Source of the DNA: Anisodus tanguticus | Taxonomy: Eukaryota > Streptophyta > Magnoliopsida > Solanales > Solanaceae | DNA length: 64,000 nt | NCBI GenBank assembly: GCA_034509755.1 | Contig: JAVYJV010000035.1 | Location: 1-64,000 of the forward strand | Direction: 5' to 3' | In this document: positions 29,441-43,332 of the stretch, one piece after another | Layout: the number at the start of each line of letters is the position of its first letter | Position numbering within the stretch: position 1 is the stretch's first letter | Notes under the pieces: model-generated | What the model was told of the DNA's origin: nothing | What the model saw: only the letters and a program-made list of their open reading frames with translations | Database searches by the model: none | Translations under genes and position numbers: made by a program

Positions 29441-30462
29441 TTTTTTATTCTTTATTGGTTATTAATAATTAATTCTTGATAATCATTTTCCTAGAAAATT
29501 GAATATAAATTATTTTTTATATTGTTATATAAACTTATTTATAAAATTTTACGATTAATTTCTGAAATCATTAGATAGAAAATTTAAGAAGTTGTAATTT
29601 AATTTAATAGTTTAATAGTGTTGTTTGTTATTAGTTTTTTTAATAATTTTAGGCAATAAATAGTTAAAATTTATACTTATTTTTCTGAAAATTCATTTAT
29701 TTTTATATCACAGTTGTTTAATAATGTTTTGTAGATATGATCTAAAAAAAGACTTTAAAATCCGAAATTATCCATAAAAACAATTAGATGGAAACTTAAC
29801 AAAAATAAGATTTAAAACAAATAAATTTTAATAATTTACATTTTTCTACAATTAAAAAATTTTTGCATAAAAATTAATTACAAGATGGACTTTTGAATAT
29901 GGCTAGCTTTTAAAAACTATATTTTCAAATTAAGCACTCGTAGATTATTTTTTTGTTTTGAAAATTAAAACGCTTTTTTTCAACTAAACCTCATTTAATA
30001 AAATGGGTTTTTATTAACAAAAGTTTTTTGATGAAATTGAGCTTATTTACATAATTTTTTTTTTAAAAAGATTTTTAAAACTAATTCTGATATTTGCACC
30101 ATCAAAATAATTAAGTCAATACTACAAAAGTTTGAATTAATTTGCTGTTTTGAGCAAAATATTGGTTTCATTCATTTAAAATTGAAATTTTACAAAAAAA
30201 ACTCTGGAAAAAAATCGATTTTTGGTTTTCATATAATTTACAAAATAAATTTTAATCTTAAATTAACAAAGCTATAGGTAAATGAGGCCAATAAAATATT
30301 TACTTTAAACTAATGACTCTCATGATTTTAGAAATTTATTTAAAAAAAAATAAAACTATTTTTCTTTTGTTCTTTTAGCTCATAAGGACAATTTCCCTAA
30401 AATATTTTAAATGAAAAACCAAATTTACTAACAAATTTTTATACTTTACAAGCAAAGTTATT
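29441..30462. other. Convergent region between TMEM68 and the LAP gene
   Basis: About 1 kb of A/T-rich DNA between two 3' ends. I find no gene. In particular there is no exon resembling a PDZ domain that could extend the LAP protein. Confidence 0.55.
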
Positions 30463-33400
30463 TTAATAAAAAATTTGATTTTTTTCTTTTTTGGCTATTT
30501 TTTTTACATTGTTCAATTTTAAACTATCTTCTGAAGAATGTTGTTTAAATTGATCAGATGAACGATTCTGTGATGAAGATTTACGTTGAACAATTAATTG
30601 GCCGTCTAAATTTTGTTTAAAATTATTTAAATAAATTTCATTTTTACTTTGTTTTCTAACAGGCTTATATTCAGGCATATCAACAACTATAGATTCTTGG
30701 CTAAATTTTCTCTGAGGTAAAAGAAGACATGTTAAAATTTCTTTATTTTTTTCTTTATGAACTTCATTATGCAGGGATATCATCGGTTTAGACTGATTAT
30801 CACTTAACCATAATGCGCTTAAATTTTGAATATTAATTAATGATGCTGGCAAATGTGATAATTGATTCCCACTTAAGTTTAAAACTTTTAAATTTGTTAA
30901 GAGACCAATATTTTCAGGTAATTCAACTAATCTGTTTTCAGCTATCGATAATAACGTTAATTTCTCACATTGAGTTAATGAAATAGGTATTCTTGTTAAT
31001 AAATTACAATCTAAAATTAAAGTTTGCAATTGTTCTAAACAACCAATCGATTCAGGTAAAAATTCTAATAAATTATCATTAACAGCAAGTTCTTCTAAAC
31101 AAGTTAAGCTTCAAAAAAAAAATAAAACAAATTAGATAAAATTGTTTGTGATTAGTAAATAAAAAAAAGTTTTTCAAGTTTAAAAAAAGTTTAATTAAAT
31201 AAAATATTCTTTTCAGAATATAAAAAATGTATCACTTACTCTCCAATGTTTTCAGGCAATTTATGTAGCAAGTTAGCATCTAGTCGAAGTATTGTCAAAG
31301 AAGAAAGTGCGCAAAAAGAATCTGGTAATTGCCGAATTTCATTTGAAGATAAAGTCAAATCGTTTAGTTTTTTACATTCAGAAATTTCTTTAGCTATTTC
31401 TTCTATTTTATTAGTTGAAGCATCTAAAAAGGTCAAATTTTGAAGATATTTTATGTTCTGAAAAAGAATAAAAAAAAATAAACAATTTTTATCATAAATT
31501 AAAAAAAATTTTCACAAAAACTTACTTGAGATATATATTCAAGTTTATTTTGATCAACAGTAAGTTCTTGAAGTGCGCTATCAGGCTTTAAAATTTGCTC
31601 AAGCGATGTTAATTCATTAGCACCTACATCTAATTTTTCTAGCTGAGATAATTTTGAAATTTGATGGGCTAATGTATGCAAACACGTTTCACGCATTTCT
31701 AATGTACGTAATTCTGTTAGTCTGAAAATAAATTTAATATTAAAAAAAGTTATTCAAATAAAAGGAAAAATTAAAGATGAAATCGATTCATAATTAAATA
31801 AAAAAAGAATCAATAATTTTTAAAATTAGATAAAAAAATTCAAAATATTTTCAATTTGCAGATAAAATTATTTTAGCTTCTAAAAATCTGAAAATTTTCC
31901 AAGTAAAATATGAAAGTATAAGTAAACAGAAATACTATTAGGAATAAATCGATAGCTTTAAAATTTAAATTGAAAAATTCACAAATTTTATTTAATTTTT
32001 TTTTAAGATGAAAACTACTTTATTTTCCTTGAAAAAGCATTTTAAAGGAAACTGACCGTTGAAAAATTTGTTCAAAATGAATCAAATTTTTTTCAAGTAA
32101 ATTTTTTTTGCATAATTATCACATCATCAATCTTTGCATCATAGTAAATTTTAACTGCTCTCTTTATAATTTTTATTTAGTCCGAATGTAAAGATTTACA
32201 ATGTTCTTTTTATAAAAAAAATTTTTTTCTTACAAAATGCTATTTTTATCTTTGTATCAAAATAAATTTCAAAGGAGTTAGAATCAGCTAAAATAAACTT
32301 TCTAAAAATAAAGTTATTTTTAGGTTTGTACTAAAAAAGAAAATAGGCCAGTAGGAACTAAAAACAATGGCGTCATTGCACTCAATTTTGTCTGTCTTTT
32401 GTTCAAAACAATTTGCGTCTAACACTTAAATTTAGGTCAGGTCGAATCTCTTTATTGACAAAGAAAGTTAATGCTATGCGCAGTTTTGATACTTGATAAA
32501 ATAAAAAAGTAAAAATTTTTCTTGACTTCCGCTTTTTTTACACATTATAATTAACAAAATATAAGCTAGACTGTTTTTAATTTTTAAAAAAAAATTATAA
32601 AACTTTTTATTAACCTTTTAAGTTTTTAAGTAAATTCTGTAAGCGGAAATACTTTAATAAAAAAACAAACAACAATTTTTGATAATTTTACAAAAACAAA
32701 TAAACTATATTTTTTATTTAAAAATCTAAACAGTATTTAAAAATAAGAAATCAAAAAAGAATTATTTTTTTGTTTCATAATTCAAATCGAACTATAAAAT
32801 TTTTAAACTTTACTACTATTTCCGGTCTTATAAATAATATTTTCGACATGATACTTAAATTAAATTTTTCTTTTAATAAAATATTTTCAGAATAAATTTC
32901 ATTTGATTCAATAATTTAAACACAAAATTAAAATTGAGGAAAAATATAACAAACAAAAATTTTAATTTTTGTAAGGTTATTTTTTTTTTGAAAACATGTA
33001 AAAATTTAATAAAGATTATCATTGTTTTGTTTAATCTAAAATTTTCAGCGTTTATTCAAGCTTAAGCTAAATCAAATTTAATGAAATTTTTAAAATAGAA
33101 AATCAAATTTTTATGAATGAAAACTATAAAAAGTATAGAAAAATTTTTTAATTTCAAAAAAATTTAATAATATTTCAAAATAGATTTTAAAAATAATTTC
33201 ATACGAAAATGAATTTAGAAAAAATTTTTAAATGTATAGTTCATTTAAAAACTTTTTCCACACAAAAAAAATGAAATTTTCATTTTATCAAATTAGTTTT
33301 ACAATAAACTTTCACATTATTCTATGATTAAATGATTTTTTTTCATAAGTATTAATGCTATTTTAACAAAATTCTAGCTTTAGCTTTCAACTATAATCAA

Positions 33401-34210
33401 AAATTAAAACCTAATTCCGGTTTCATTTCATGTTTAAAAGAAAAAAATTTTTTTTTCAAAATCTTGAATCGAAATATTTTCAAATTTTAGGTTTTTAATA
33501 TTTAAATAAAAAAAGGAAAATTAAATAAAAATTTTAGAAAAAAAAACTTACTTTTCAAAACTTTCAGGCAAAAGGTTAACACAAGTATGACTAACAGATA
33601 AAAATTGTAGTTGTGAACAATTTCCTATTTGATTAGGTAAATTTAAAAGCCCTTGATTCCCACTTAAATCTAAATGACGTAACTGATTCAATTGAGAAAT
33701 TCCAGCACCAAGTTGTTGCAAGATATTTCCTGCTAATAACAATGTTCGTAATTCAGCTAAACGATTAAGTGAGGACGGTAAAAATGAAAGTGCATTATGA
33801 GATAAATCAAGCACCTGTAATTTTCTACAACGTAAAACACGATTAGGTATTTGTTCTAATTGGTTTCCGTTGAGAAGAATTACACGAATTAATTTTCTTT
33901 TTTTTTTTGAATCCAATAATCCACTTGCTAATTTTGATATAGAACACTGTGATGCATCTAAAACTGCACTGTTTTCTTCATTTTCTGATAGTAAAGGCTC
34001 AACAGAACAAAACATATGCTGGTATTCAAATGTATCAGGTTGGGGCTGTTTTTGACTGACACATGGACTTGATGAAGAATTATCATTAGAATTATTCTGA
34101 TTTATAGGTTGTTGTTTAGAAGATGGGCATATAAAACAGTAGCAAAAAAATTTTCGCCACATTGAATTCACTAAATATATGGGTTTATTAGATAAATTTG
34201 TATCAGACAT
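30463..34210 (-). CDS. LAP-family leucine-rich-repeat protein without PDZ
   Basis: LAP proteins (Scribble, Erbin, Densin, LANO, LET-413) are cortical scaffolds of basolateral polarity. Four exons join in frame: 34210-33552, 31721-31526, 31457-31240 and 31108-30463, giving 572 residues. After a 95-residue N-terminal region, leucine-rich repeats of about 23 residues run from roughly residue 105 to 430 (for example LRHLDLSGNQGLLNLPNQIG). The repeat block ends in LSALWLSDNQSKPMISL, the signature at the start of the LAP-specific domain. The protein then ends after about 125 polar, basic residues with IFY at the C terminus. There is no PDZ domain, as in LANO/LRRC1. The N terminus has a Cys cluster (CYCFIC) after a basic WRK, like the palmitoylated N termini of Scribble and Erbin but preceded by extra residues. 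I chose ATG 34210 as the first in-frame ATG. Confidence 0.87.
31722..33551. other. Large LAP intron (1.83 kb)
   Basis: This intron follows the first coding exon. It includes a less A/T-biased stretch at about 32340-32480 (with AACAATGGCGTCATTG). I could not assign that stretch to an exon, and it may be regulatory. The rest is A/T-rich. Confidence 0.45.
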
Positions 34211-35423
34211 CAAAGTCTATAATTCAATAGATATTTTTTCAAAACCATATTTGATTTCATATGAATTAATTGAAAAGTTTAATCAGTTTAAAAAAATAAA
34301 ACTTTCTTTACTTTGACAAAAAATTTAAATGAAAAAATACGTTTTTTCAAAAAATACATTATAAAAATTTATAAGGCCAGATAGGCCAATTAAAATTTTA
34401 ACATCCTAGTTTTGAATATTCTGGAAATAAGAGAAAAAGAATAATTAGACACAAGTAATAAAATTTTTATAAAAACTAAAGATAAAATTTATCGTTAAAA
34501 GTATTTTTTTATTAATAAAGCATTTGAAAATCTTCATGGATTTAAACACAAATAAACAAAAGTATATGAATAAATTAATTTTTTTTTCTAAATTCATTAT
34601 ATTTCACCTAACAATTGAAAGATTTGGAGATTTATGTTCAAGTTTTTAATGAGAAAAATTCTATTCAAATAAAGTTTTTTCTTTTTATTGTTAATTTTCA
34701 AAATATCTAAATATTTCAATAAAAATTTGATCATAAAGTTTAATAAAAATTTTATTTAATAATTTGATAGTCACTAATTTGAACATTATTGAAAATTTTA
34801 GTAAACACAAATTGAAATAAGAGTTTATAATAAAAAAAGAAAATGATGGTTAAAATAAACATGAAATTTTCTTAAACTAACTAGGAAAAAGTACTTGAAA
34901 TTTGAACTTAAAAAATGAAAATTTTAATAAAAAAAATAATTTTCAATGAGTTTAAATGGTTAAAATAAAATCTTGACCATTTAACACCACATTCATTTTT
35001 TTAAAAATATTTTCAAGTTTCAATTAAATTTTCATTGTGAAACAAATAAAAAATGATTTAATTTTTTTTTAATTAATCACTTTAATTAAAACTTACATAA
35101 AATTATTGTTTTCAGTAAAATTGAATAAGCTTTTTTGAAAAAGTAAACTTAAACAGAAAATTAAAAAAAAAAAGAAAATTTTAAAGAAAAGTAAAAAAAT
35201 TTAGAAAAATTCAAAAATTAGAAACATTTTCAAAATAATTACAAAGCTTTAGAAAACTTTTTTAACTTTCAAAAGTATAAAAGTTTTTCTAAAAAATTGA
35301 ATAAAACTAATAACATTTAAAAGTTGCAAATAAATTCAAAAAAAATTTTAAATCTAAATGAAATAATCAATAAAATTGTTACCATTAATTTAAAAGGTTA
35401 AAAAAGAAAAACAAACTTTGGAA

Positions 35424-35439
35424 GCGCCAAAAAACCAAT
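35424..35439. promoter_or_regulatory. GCGCCAAAA plus CCAAT, promoter-like patch
   Basis: The sequence GCGCCAAAAAACCAAT combines an E2F-like half site with a CCAAT box. Within 350 bp there are further GC-containing segments, such as GCGCGCGCTAG near 35632 and others up to about 35760. It lies 1.2 kb upstream of the LAP start codon, so a LAP promoter or a noncoding transcript start is plausible. Confidence 0.3.
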
Positions 35440-37908
35440 TAGTCGTATTTTTTTCAAATTATAATTTAAAAAACTAAACCAATTATTAAACTTCTGAATT
35501 TTTTTTTCAATTAATTTTAATTTTTAATTTCAAAATAAATTAAAAACAAAAAAAAAATGAAATAATTTAACGCACAATTTTTAAAAAGGTCTAAGTAAAA
35601 CTGTTTGAGGTGGTCTTGAATTGGTACAAAGCGCGCGCTAGACTAAAAAAAAAATAAATAAAAAAAAATTAAGTGAAAGATAGACGCAGAAGCAAAACAC
35701 AGAGTCGAATCTAAATTAAAACATATGATTCAAGAAGCTAATTGTACGGTTGCGTTGAACCTAAATTACTGTGTAAAAAAAAATTTTTAATCTAAAAGAA
35801 AAAATACGGTCAGTTACCTACTATCTTAAAACTTTGAAAAAAAAATGATCTTTGAATATTTGCACAGAAGAATATAAACAAAAAATTTAAATTGTGCCAT
35901 TCAGAATCTAATTAAGTTTTATTATTAAATTCTGTTGTTAAGCTATAAATATTTATCAATTAGTTGATCTTCAATACTCCTAAAAATTAATTAAAAATTT
36001 CATGGTTTATATAAATTATTAATTTTTTTTTAAAGCTAACAAACTGATCAAAAATATATAGTTGAGTAGGTTTTTCAATGTTATTAATTAGCACAGCTTT
36101 TATTAGTTTTTTTTGAATAAGAATACTTAATATGTTTATAAGCTTGATAAAGATGTTTTTTTTAATAATATCGGAAAATTAACTTTTAAAACAATCTGTT
36201 GCCAACTTGAAAAAAAATCGAATTATAAGCATCATAAGTTTTGAATTGACAAAGGACATTTCTTAAGAAGACTATTTTTTTGAAAAAAATTTCGTAGAAA
36301 AAATTTTTTCTTTTTAAGAAAATTAGTTTTTCCTCAAAATTTCATACAATCTTTAAACTGGGTCATCAAATGTATTTTTATTAAAAGAAATTAGTCTCAA
36401 AGGATACTAATTTTAGATAAAATTTATGAGTAATATTTTTTTTATCAGTTTTTAAGTTAATCTTAAAAAAAAGTTTGAATCTTTTTAATGGTTGATACTT
36501 CGTTTTCATTTAAATTAAAAATGCGCATAATCGAACACGCACCTGCTAAAAATTTTTTTTAAAAATCGTATGGTACTTAAACAGAACTTATGAAGTAAAA
36601 AATGGTTCATAAAAAATTTTTAATTGATATTCATTAGCAGCTTAAAAAAATTGCTTCCAATAAATTTATTAACGCATCTTTTTCATGATTTTTTTTTCAT
36701 TATACCAAAAGGCTAAATAAAAAAAGTAATTAAAGTTTAAGAGAAATTAAAAATTTGAACAAAACCAAATTTTGTGAATAAAAGAGTTTATTAAAATTGA
36801 TAGTTTCATATAAAGTATGCAGAGAATTTCATTAAAAATTAATTTAAGACTATTTTAACTTATAAATATAAGATTAGAATGAAAAAAACTAATTAAATTT
36901 GGTTTTTGAAAACTTATTTTAAAAAGTTTTTCAAATTTTCAAAAAATTCGGTTTAAATTTATTAGAAATTTTTTTGAAGTTTTTATTCAAAAAAATTTTT
37001 ATAAATTAAGATGAATGTTTTTGATTAAATTAAGTAATGAGTCTGCTTATAAAATTTATAAAAAAAAATTTGATTTTTATAAAAAAAGTTTTATGAAGCA
37101 AAAAATATTTTATTCATTAGGTCATCAATTGTACTTTTTGATTTATTCAATAAAATGATTTTCAAAATCTTTAAACAAATTCTATTTGCAAAATTAGTTT
37201 TTTGAATAATTCAAAAAATGACATAAATGTACATTGAAAATTTAATGATACGACTTGTTAAAAAATTTCAAAAAATGATAAAACTTTTCATAAAAGTTTA
37301 AACGGCTAAATGGTTTTGATAATTTTTTTTCATAAAATTTAAAAGATTTTAATTAGCTTGCAAATTTTTGCTAATTATTTTTTGTTATAATTAAGCTAAT
37401 CAATATTGAAACTTTTGTATAGATATCCATAAAAAATTAAATGAGTTAATATGTTGGAAGAAAATTATTAAAAAAATGCTTTTTTTAAATACTAAGTTTA
37501 CTTTGTCAAAATATTTCAAACAATCTAGAACTTTGCATACATTTTAGAATATTGAAAATACCTTGATTTTTCTTCTATAAACCAATATACTTTGAAGTAA
37601 ATTAGTTTCATTTTAATGAAAATTCAAAAGTATCGATAAATTTATTAATGATCTACTTTATCTAAATAAACATAATTAATTATTAATTATTCAAAAAAAG
37701 CTAATTAAATTACCCTTATTCTAAAACAAACTTTTTTTTTAACAAAAAATCATTTTTGAAAGTTTAAGTCAATTCAAATATTGAAAAAAGCTTGTTTTTG
37801 CTTCAATTTTTAGTTAATTTAATATTTTAATTAAAAGTCAAATAAATTAAATATTAAAGCTTAAATATTGGCTAATTTGATAATATTTAACTAAAAAATT
37901 GTTAAACT

Positions 37909-37965
37909 TAAAAAAGTTTTCAAAAAAATTTTTCAAAAAAAGTTTTCAAAAAAAGTTTTCTAAAA
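37909..37965. repeat. Tandem repeat, about 13-bp unit
   Basis: About four imperfect copies of AAAAAAAGTTTTC follow one another. This is low-complexity satellite-like DNA in the 10-kb desert. Confidence 0.6.
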
Positions 37966-40900
37966 AATTTGGGACAAATTTGGATAAAAAAAACCTAGTT
38001 AAATTTACAGCAAAAGCTGTTAAATTTTGAATAAAAAACTGTTAAATTTTTATTAAAATTTTAAAGTATTAAACTTTAGTAAATTTGAAAATATTCGAAA
38101 ATACTTGCTAAATTTGAAAATATTTCTAAAGACTTGGTAAACTTGAAAATAATTCAAACTTTAAATAAATTGGATAAATAGTTTCACAGAACTTTTAAAA
38201 ACTTTTATGAGGCTGAAAAAAAGTTTTATAAAAATAATCAAACTAAAATTTAAAAGACTAGAAAATAGCTAATACTATTGTAAAAAAACTAAAATATGAA
38301 CTTATGTAAATTTGAAAATAGCTTAAGCTCAAATAAAAAGTTGGTACAAAAATAGCTTTAATCTAAAGTTTAATAAATTAAAAACTATTTTAGCTTAAAT
38401 CTAAGTGAATTTAAAAATAGTTTTAAACTTAAAAAAGTTATTAATTTGATGGATCAAAAATTGAATGCCTAAAACTTAATTACTGTTTAAAAAAACTCAT
38501 TCTATATTGAAAGTTTATAGAAAAATTTTAATTTCCTTCTACAAATATTAAAGTCTATTGTTTAATGCTTTCAAAAATTTTCTCTTTTAAAACTAATTTA
38601 TTTTACAAACTAATTTTTTGAAAAATCAAATATAACTAAATTAATGCTTAAAAATAATTTGAATTTTTTTATGGAACTAAAATATTTTTTATTAAAATTC
38701 ATTTTCAATTAAAAAGTTTAACTAAATTTCATGCAATTTTTTCATATTAAAAATGTCTATGAAAATTAAAATTTTACAAAAAAGTTTGACAAACTTCTCA
38801 AATTTTGAAATTTAAATTTTAGAAAACTTCAATTTACTTAGTCTTACAATTTTGACAAAGTTAAGCACGCTTTTTTAAAAATTTATTTTCTTCAAATTTT
38901 TTTATCAATTTCCTAAATTGAAAATATGAAAAATCTTAATCAAATTACTAATACAAAAGAAAAATTTAAATAAAAGAATAATTTAGCTATGGATACTTGA
39001 TTTAAAAATTCTCTCATAATGAAAGATTAATAATTCTCTGACCTTTTTTAATTCTTTTCTTCTAAATTTTAATAAAGTTTTTTGTTAATTTTTTAACAAT
39101 GATTCTTTTAATTTTTCAAAAAAATTTTCTCATAAAATTCTTCATTTATTTCCTATTTAATAAAATTTTTCATTTATTTTAACTCTCAAAAAAATCTTCA
39201 TTTAATTTCACTTTTAAGAAGTTTTTCATTTAATTTCTTTTATGAATCTTTTTCTGATTTTAATAAAAATCTTCTTTAATTTTTTAAAAAATTTTTTCTA
39301 ATAAAAAATTTCTTTTTTTAAAAATCTTCTTAAATATTCTCTCATAAAAATGTTCCTAAATTTTAAAAAGTTTTAAGTTCATCTTTTTAAAGCTTTTTTA
39401 ACAAAGATTTACTTTAATTTTCTTTAAAAGTTTTTATTATTTAATTTCTTTTATAATGTTTTACTGAAAGTCAAATGAAACTTCTATAGTAAATGAAGTA
39501 TATGAAATTTAATTTTAATTATTAGAATGTTCAGAACATAAGGTTTTTAATGTTTTAAAATTTAATTCTATAAAATCTTAAATTTATAAAGCATTAGACT
39601 AAATATTTTAGTTTGAAGAGTTTTTTATGAAACTATTGATATAAATTTCTTTTTCAAAAAAACTAATTAAACTTGTCTTTAAATTTAGAAAAGTAATTTT
39701 CATCAAATAACTTCCATTCAATTAAATATTATCGATAAAAATAATAAAAAAAAGTTTTCAAATATGAAGATGAGTTACAAATTTATTAAAACTTTCTAAA
39801 TGAATAAATTTGTTTGATAAACAAAAAATGTTTTTTTATTTTAAAAAATTTAATGAACAGATATAGTTTAGACAAAATTTCAATAAAATAATTGATACAC
39901 AAAAGAAGCCAATAAAAATCTAAAACTATTTACTTTTTATAACAAGTTCTTTAAAAGATAAAAAAAAGATTTCAGTTAAAGTGTTATAGAGAATTTTTTC
40001 ATGAAAATAAATTTATATTAAAACTTTATAAAAATATGATAATTAAAAAACTCATTTTAATAATTAATTTTAATATTATTACTCATAATATAAACCTATA
40101 AAAGTTTTTTTTTAAACAAGTGTGGTTTTATATTTTGAAAATAATCTTCAGTTTAATTCAAATCAATGATAAGTTTATAAAAATAACAACATAAATCCTT
40201 TTTAATCTAAAGTAGTTTTAAAGAAAAATTTATTTAAAGATTAAATTTATCAATTATGAAAATATATAGCATTTTGATAAAAATTTCTAACAGCTATTTT
40301 TTTAATTATAATTCTAAAATACTTGACAGGTATATTACAAAAAAGATTTACCATACAATTTTATAATTCTTTAGATATAAAATTTTAGAAGCTTTTTATT
40401 AGTCATTTTTTACTAATACCTTTTTTAGGTAAGCAAAACATTAAATTTTTGAAAAAAGTTAAATTAGTTTTAGTTAATTAAATTCTTTCTTTTATAGTTA
40501 AGATAAAAACTTTTTTATTATAATTTACAATACTTTAAATAATCTTTTGAATTTTTTTAATTAATTAGTTGTTTTACAATGTTTTTTCAAAAAACTTAGT
40601 TTAGTTCTTATAAAAAACATTTCTATGAGTTTTACTAAAAACCATTAAACAAATTACTTCGACAAGTATTAAAATTTTCATAGCTTACTAACAAATTAAT
40701 TAAATTGACAGAAACTTTATTCCTTTAAGCTTTTTTAACTACAAAATATTAAAATTATCTTTGATAATTTGATTAAATACTATAAATTTTTTCTCGTTAA
40801 AATTTTTTTTTTATCTTATGCTGTTTTACAAAAAAATTTAAAGCATTCATTTGCCTAAAATACTTATAAATATTTAAAGCTATCATTCAAATGGCTTCAA

Positions 40901-43284
40901 TTTTAAAGCAAATTTAATAGACATTTGAATAGAAATAATCAAATCGATTATTTTACCTTTAAATTTATGCCTACATTTTAATTTACCTTAATAAGTTTAT
41001 AATAAACAGTCTTTTCATTATTTTTTAGCTTAAGAAACAGTAAAAAAAAAAATCAAAAAAATAAAAAAACTTAATAAATGCAAAAAAAGTAAAGAAAATA
41101 TACTATAAACTAAAACGATTACTAAAGAGAAAAAAAAAATACACAAAAAGACGCAAAAATTTAAAGATACCTAAAGAATAACAAAATAAAAACTCAAAGA
41201 AAATTATGTCTTTTGTTTATTTATCTTTTTTTTCTTTGATTCTTTCATGAATTAATCTAAAATTGATAAATTTTTTTTTAGTTCGAAACTCATTTTTGCG
41301 TGAAGATTAAAATATTTTTATTAAAAAAATTTAATCAAAATTAGTTGTTTAATTTTTTGGTTCAAATGAATTTGAAAAAAAACCGATTAAACTAAATATA
41401 GAAATAAAAGTTTACGTAAACTATAAAGATAGTTTAGAGAAGTCAAAAGTTTTTTTGTGTAAATTAAAAATTATTTTTAAATTATAGGTTATTTTAAATT
41501 ATTAAGAACACGAAAATTTTAAAATATCAAAACAAATTAAATTTTATTGTAAAACAAATAATGTTATATTCTTAAAATAGTATTTTAAATAAACTAGCTT
41601 CTGTTAAAATTAAATTCTTTTAAAAAAAACTTTCATTAATAAAGATTTAATAGTTTTTTACAAAAACATTTTTTAAAAGATGAAATAGACTTATAAATAA
41701 AAAATTTTCTAAAAAGACGTAATATTTTTTCATTCTTACAAAAACAAAATAACTTTTTAGCTAAAATACTTTTTAAGAAATCTTGTAACTTTTCATCTAA
41801 TTTATTTTAACAAAAACGCGTTAATTTTTAAACTGAAAGATTTGTTTAGAAAGAAGTTTTTAAATCTTTGTATTTAGAAAAAAATTAATTCAGTTAAAGT
41901 AAAAGATTTATAAAAAAAATTATTCCCAAGTTTTAAGTAATTGTCTAAAATTAATCATTCTGAAAACGAATTTCAAGACTAATTTATTAGCTTTTCAATC
42001 AAAATAAATATGAATTGTTTATGAACTGAAAAAAACTTTTACACTTTATTAATTGAAGTTATTAATAAGATTAGATTAAGTTTTGTTTGAATAAAAACTT
42101 ATCAGAAAATAAAAAATTATTCAATTGATATTCATTTTTGCTTGTTACAAAAAAAAATTTTTATAGTTACATTTTGTAAACATTAGAATTTTTGAAAAAA
42201 ATTTTTCGTTAAATCTAGTTATTCAGATTTTATTAAAAATCTTTTACATAAAACCTGGAAATTTTAAAATATTTATTTGAAGTAAATTGAAAATACTTTG
42301 GTTTTGCTTTTAAATTAAAATCTATTTTAAAGTAAAAACATAAAAAATATTCTTTAAGTAAAAATTTAAAATTCACTATTTTCACAATAATTCAACTATT
42401 TTTCAATGTAACTAAAAAGTGATATTTTTTTACAAAAAAATTTTTTGTTAACTAAAATGTCCTGAAATTAAAGTTTATGAAAAAGAAAAATAGTTTGCGT
42501 TAGTTAAAATATTAAATAAGCTTAAATATTTAGTAAAATTAATCATTTAAGACTGAAAGATATTTATGAAAAAATCTAAAAAACTTTAAAAGAAATTTTA
42601 TCTTTAAAATTTTAACATCAAAATTTTTGTTTAGTTTTAAGATTAAAAACTTTTATTTAACTTTAAATAGTATATTTCTTTAAATCTAATTCCTAATTAT
42701 TACAAAAGAATTGAGTTATAACTTTTTTAGCTTCATTCAGAATTTGAAACCTATTTAAAAATATTAAATTTTTATGAATTTAAAACACTTAAACTTTAAT
42801 TTAAATTTTAAGAGATGAAAAAATTGTGAGATTTTAAGTTAAAATTTATCAAAATTTAACTATCAATGTTTATAAATGTTCAAGTTTGATAAAAAATTTT
42901 GTTTAAAAAAAATGATACCGGAGACTTTAAGATGTAAATTTCAAAAACTTTAACAATAACTTTATCTTTTGATTAAATTAGTTAAGAACATGATATTAAA
43001 TAAAAATTGAATTTGTTCAACTTGTAAATAAAAAATTCTGAATTTGTAACCAAAAACTTAAAAAAATAAATTTTATTCAATCAAAAAACTGAGTTTTGTA
43101 AAGTATGTAACAATTTAAAATATTCATCATTTAGTAATAAAACTAAAGATAAAATTTCAAAAAATTAGAGCTAATAATTTTAATTTTCGGAAGATAAATT
43201 TTAATTAACTTTCTACACAAAATTGTTTTAGATAAAAAATTCAGAAAAAATTACATAACATTTTAAAAACGGATAAGACTTAAA

Positions 43285-43332
43285 ATAAATTTGAAAGATA
43301 AATTTGAAAGATAAATTTGAAAGATAAATTTA
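43285..43332. repeat. Tandem repeat, 13-bp unit GATAAATTTGAAA
   Basis: Three full near-identical copies and flanking partial copies of a 13-bp unit lie about 1 kb past the GlnRS stop codon. Perfect copies suggest recent slippage expansion; it would make a length marker. Confidence 0.75.

Noticed and set aside
32430..32450. tRNA-like T-arm word GGTCAGGTCGAATC in the LAP intron
   Set aside because: No matching acceptor stem, D arm or anticodon arm around it.
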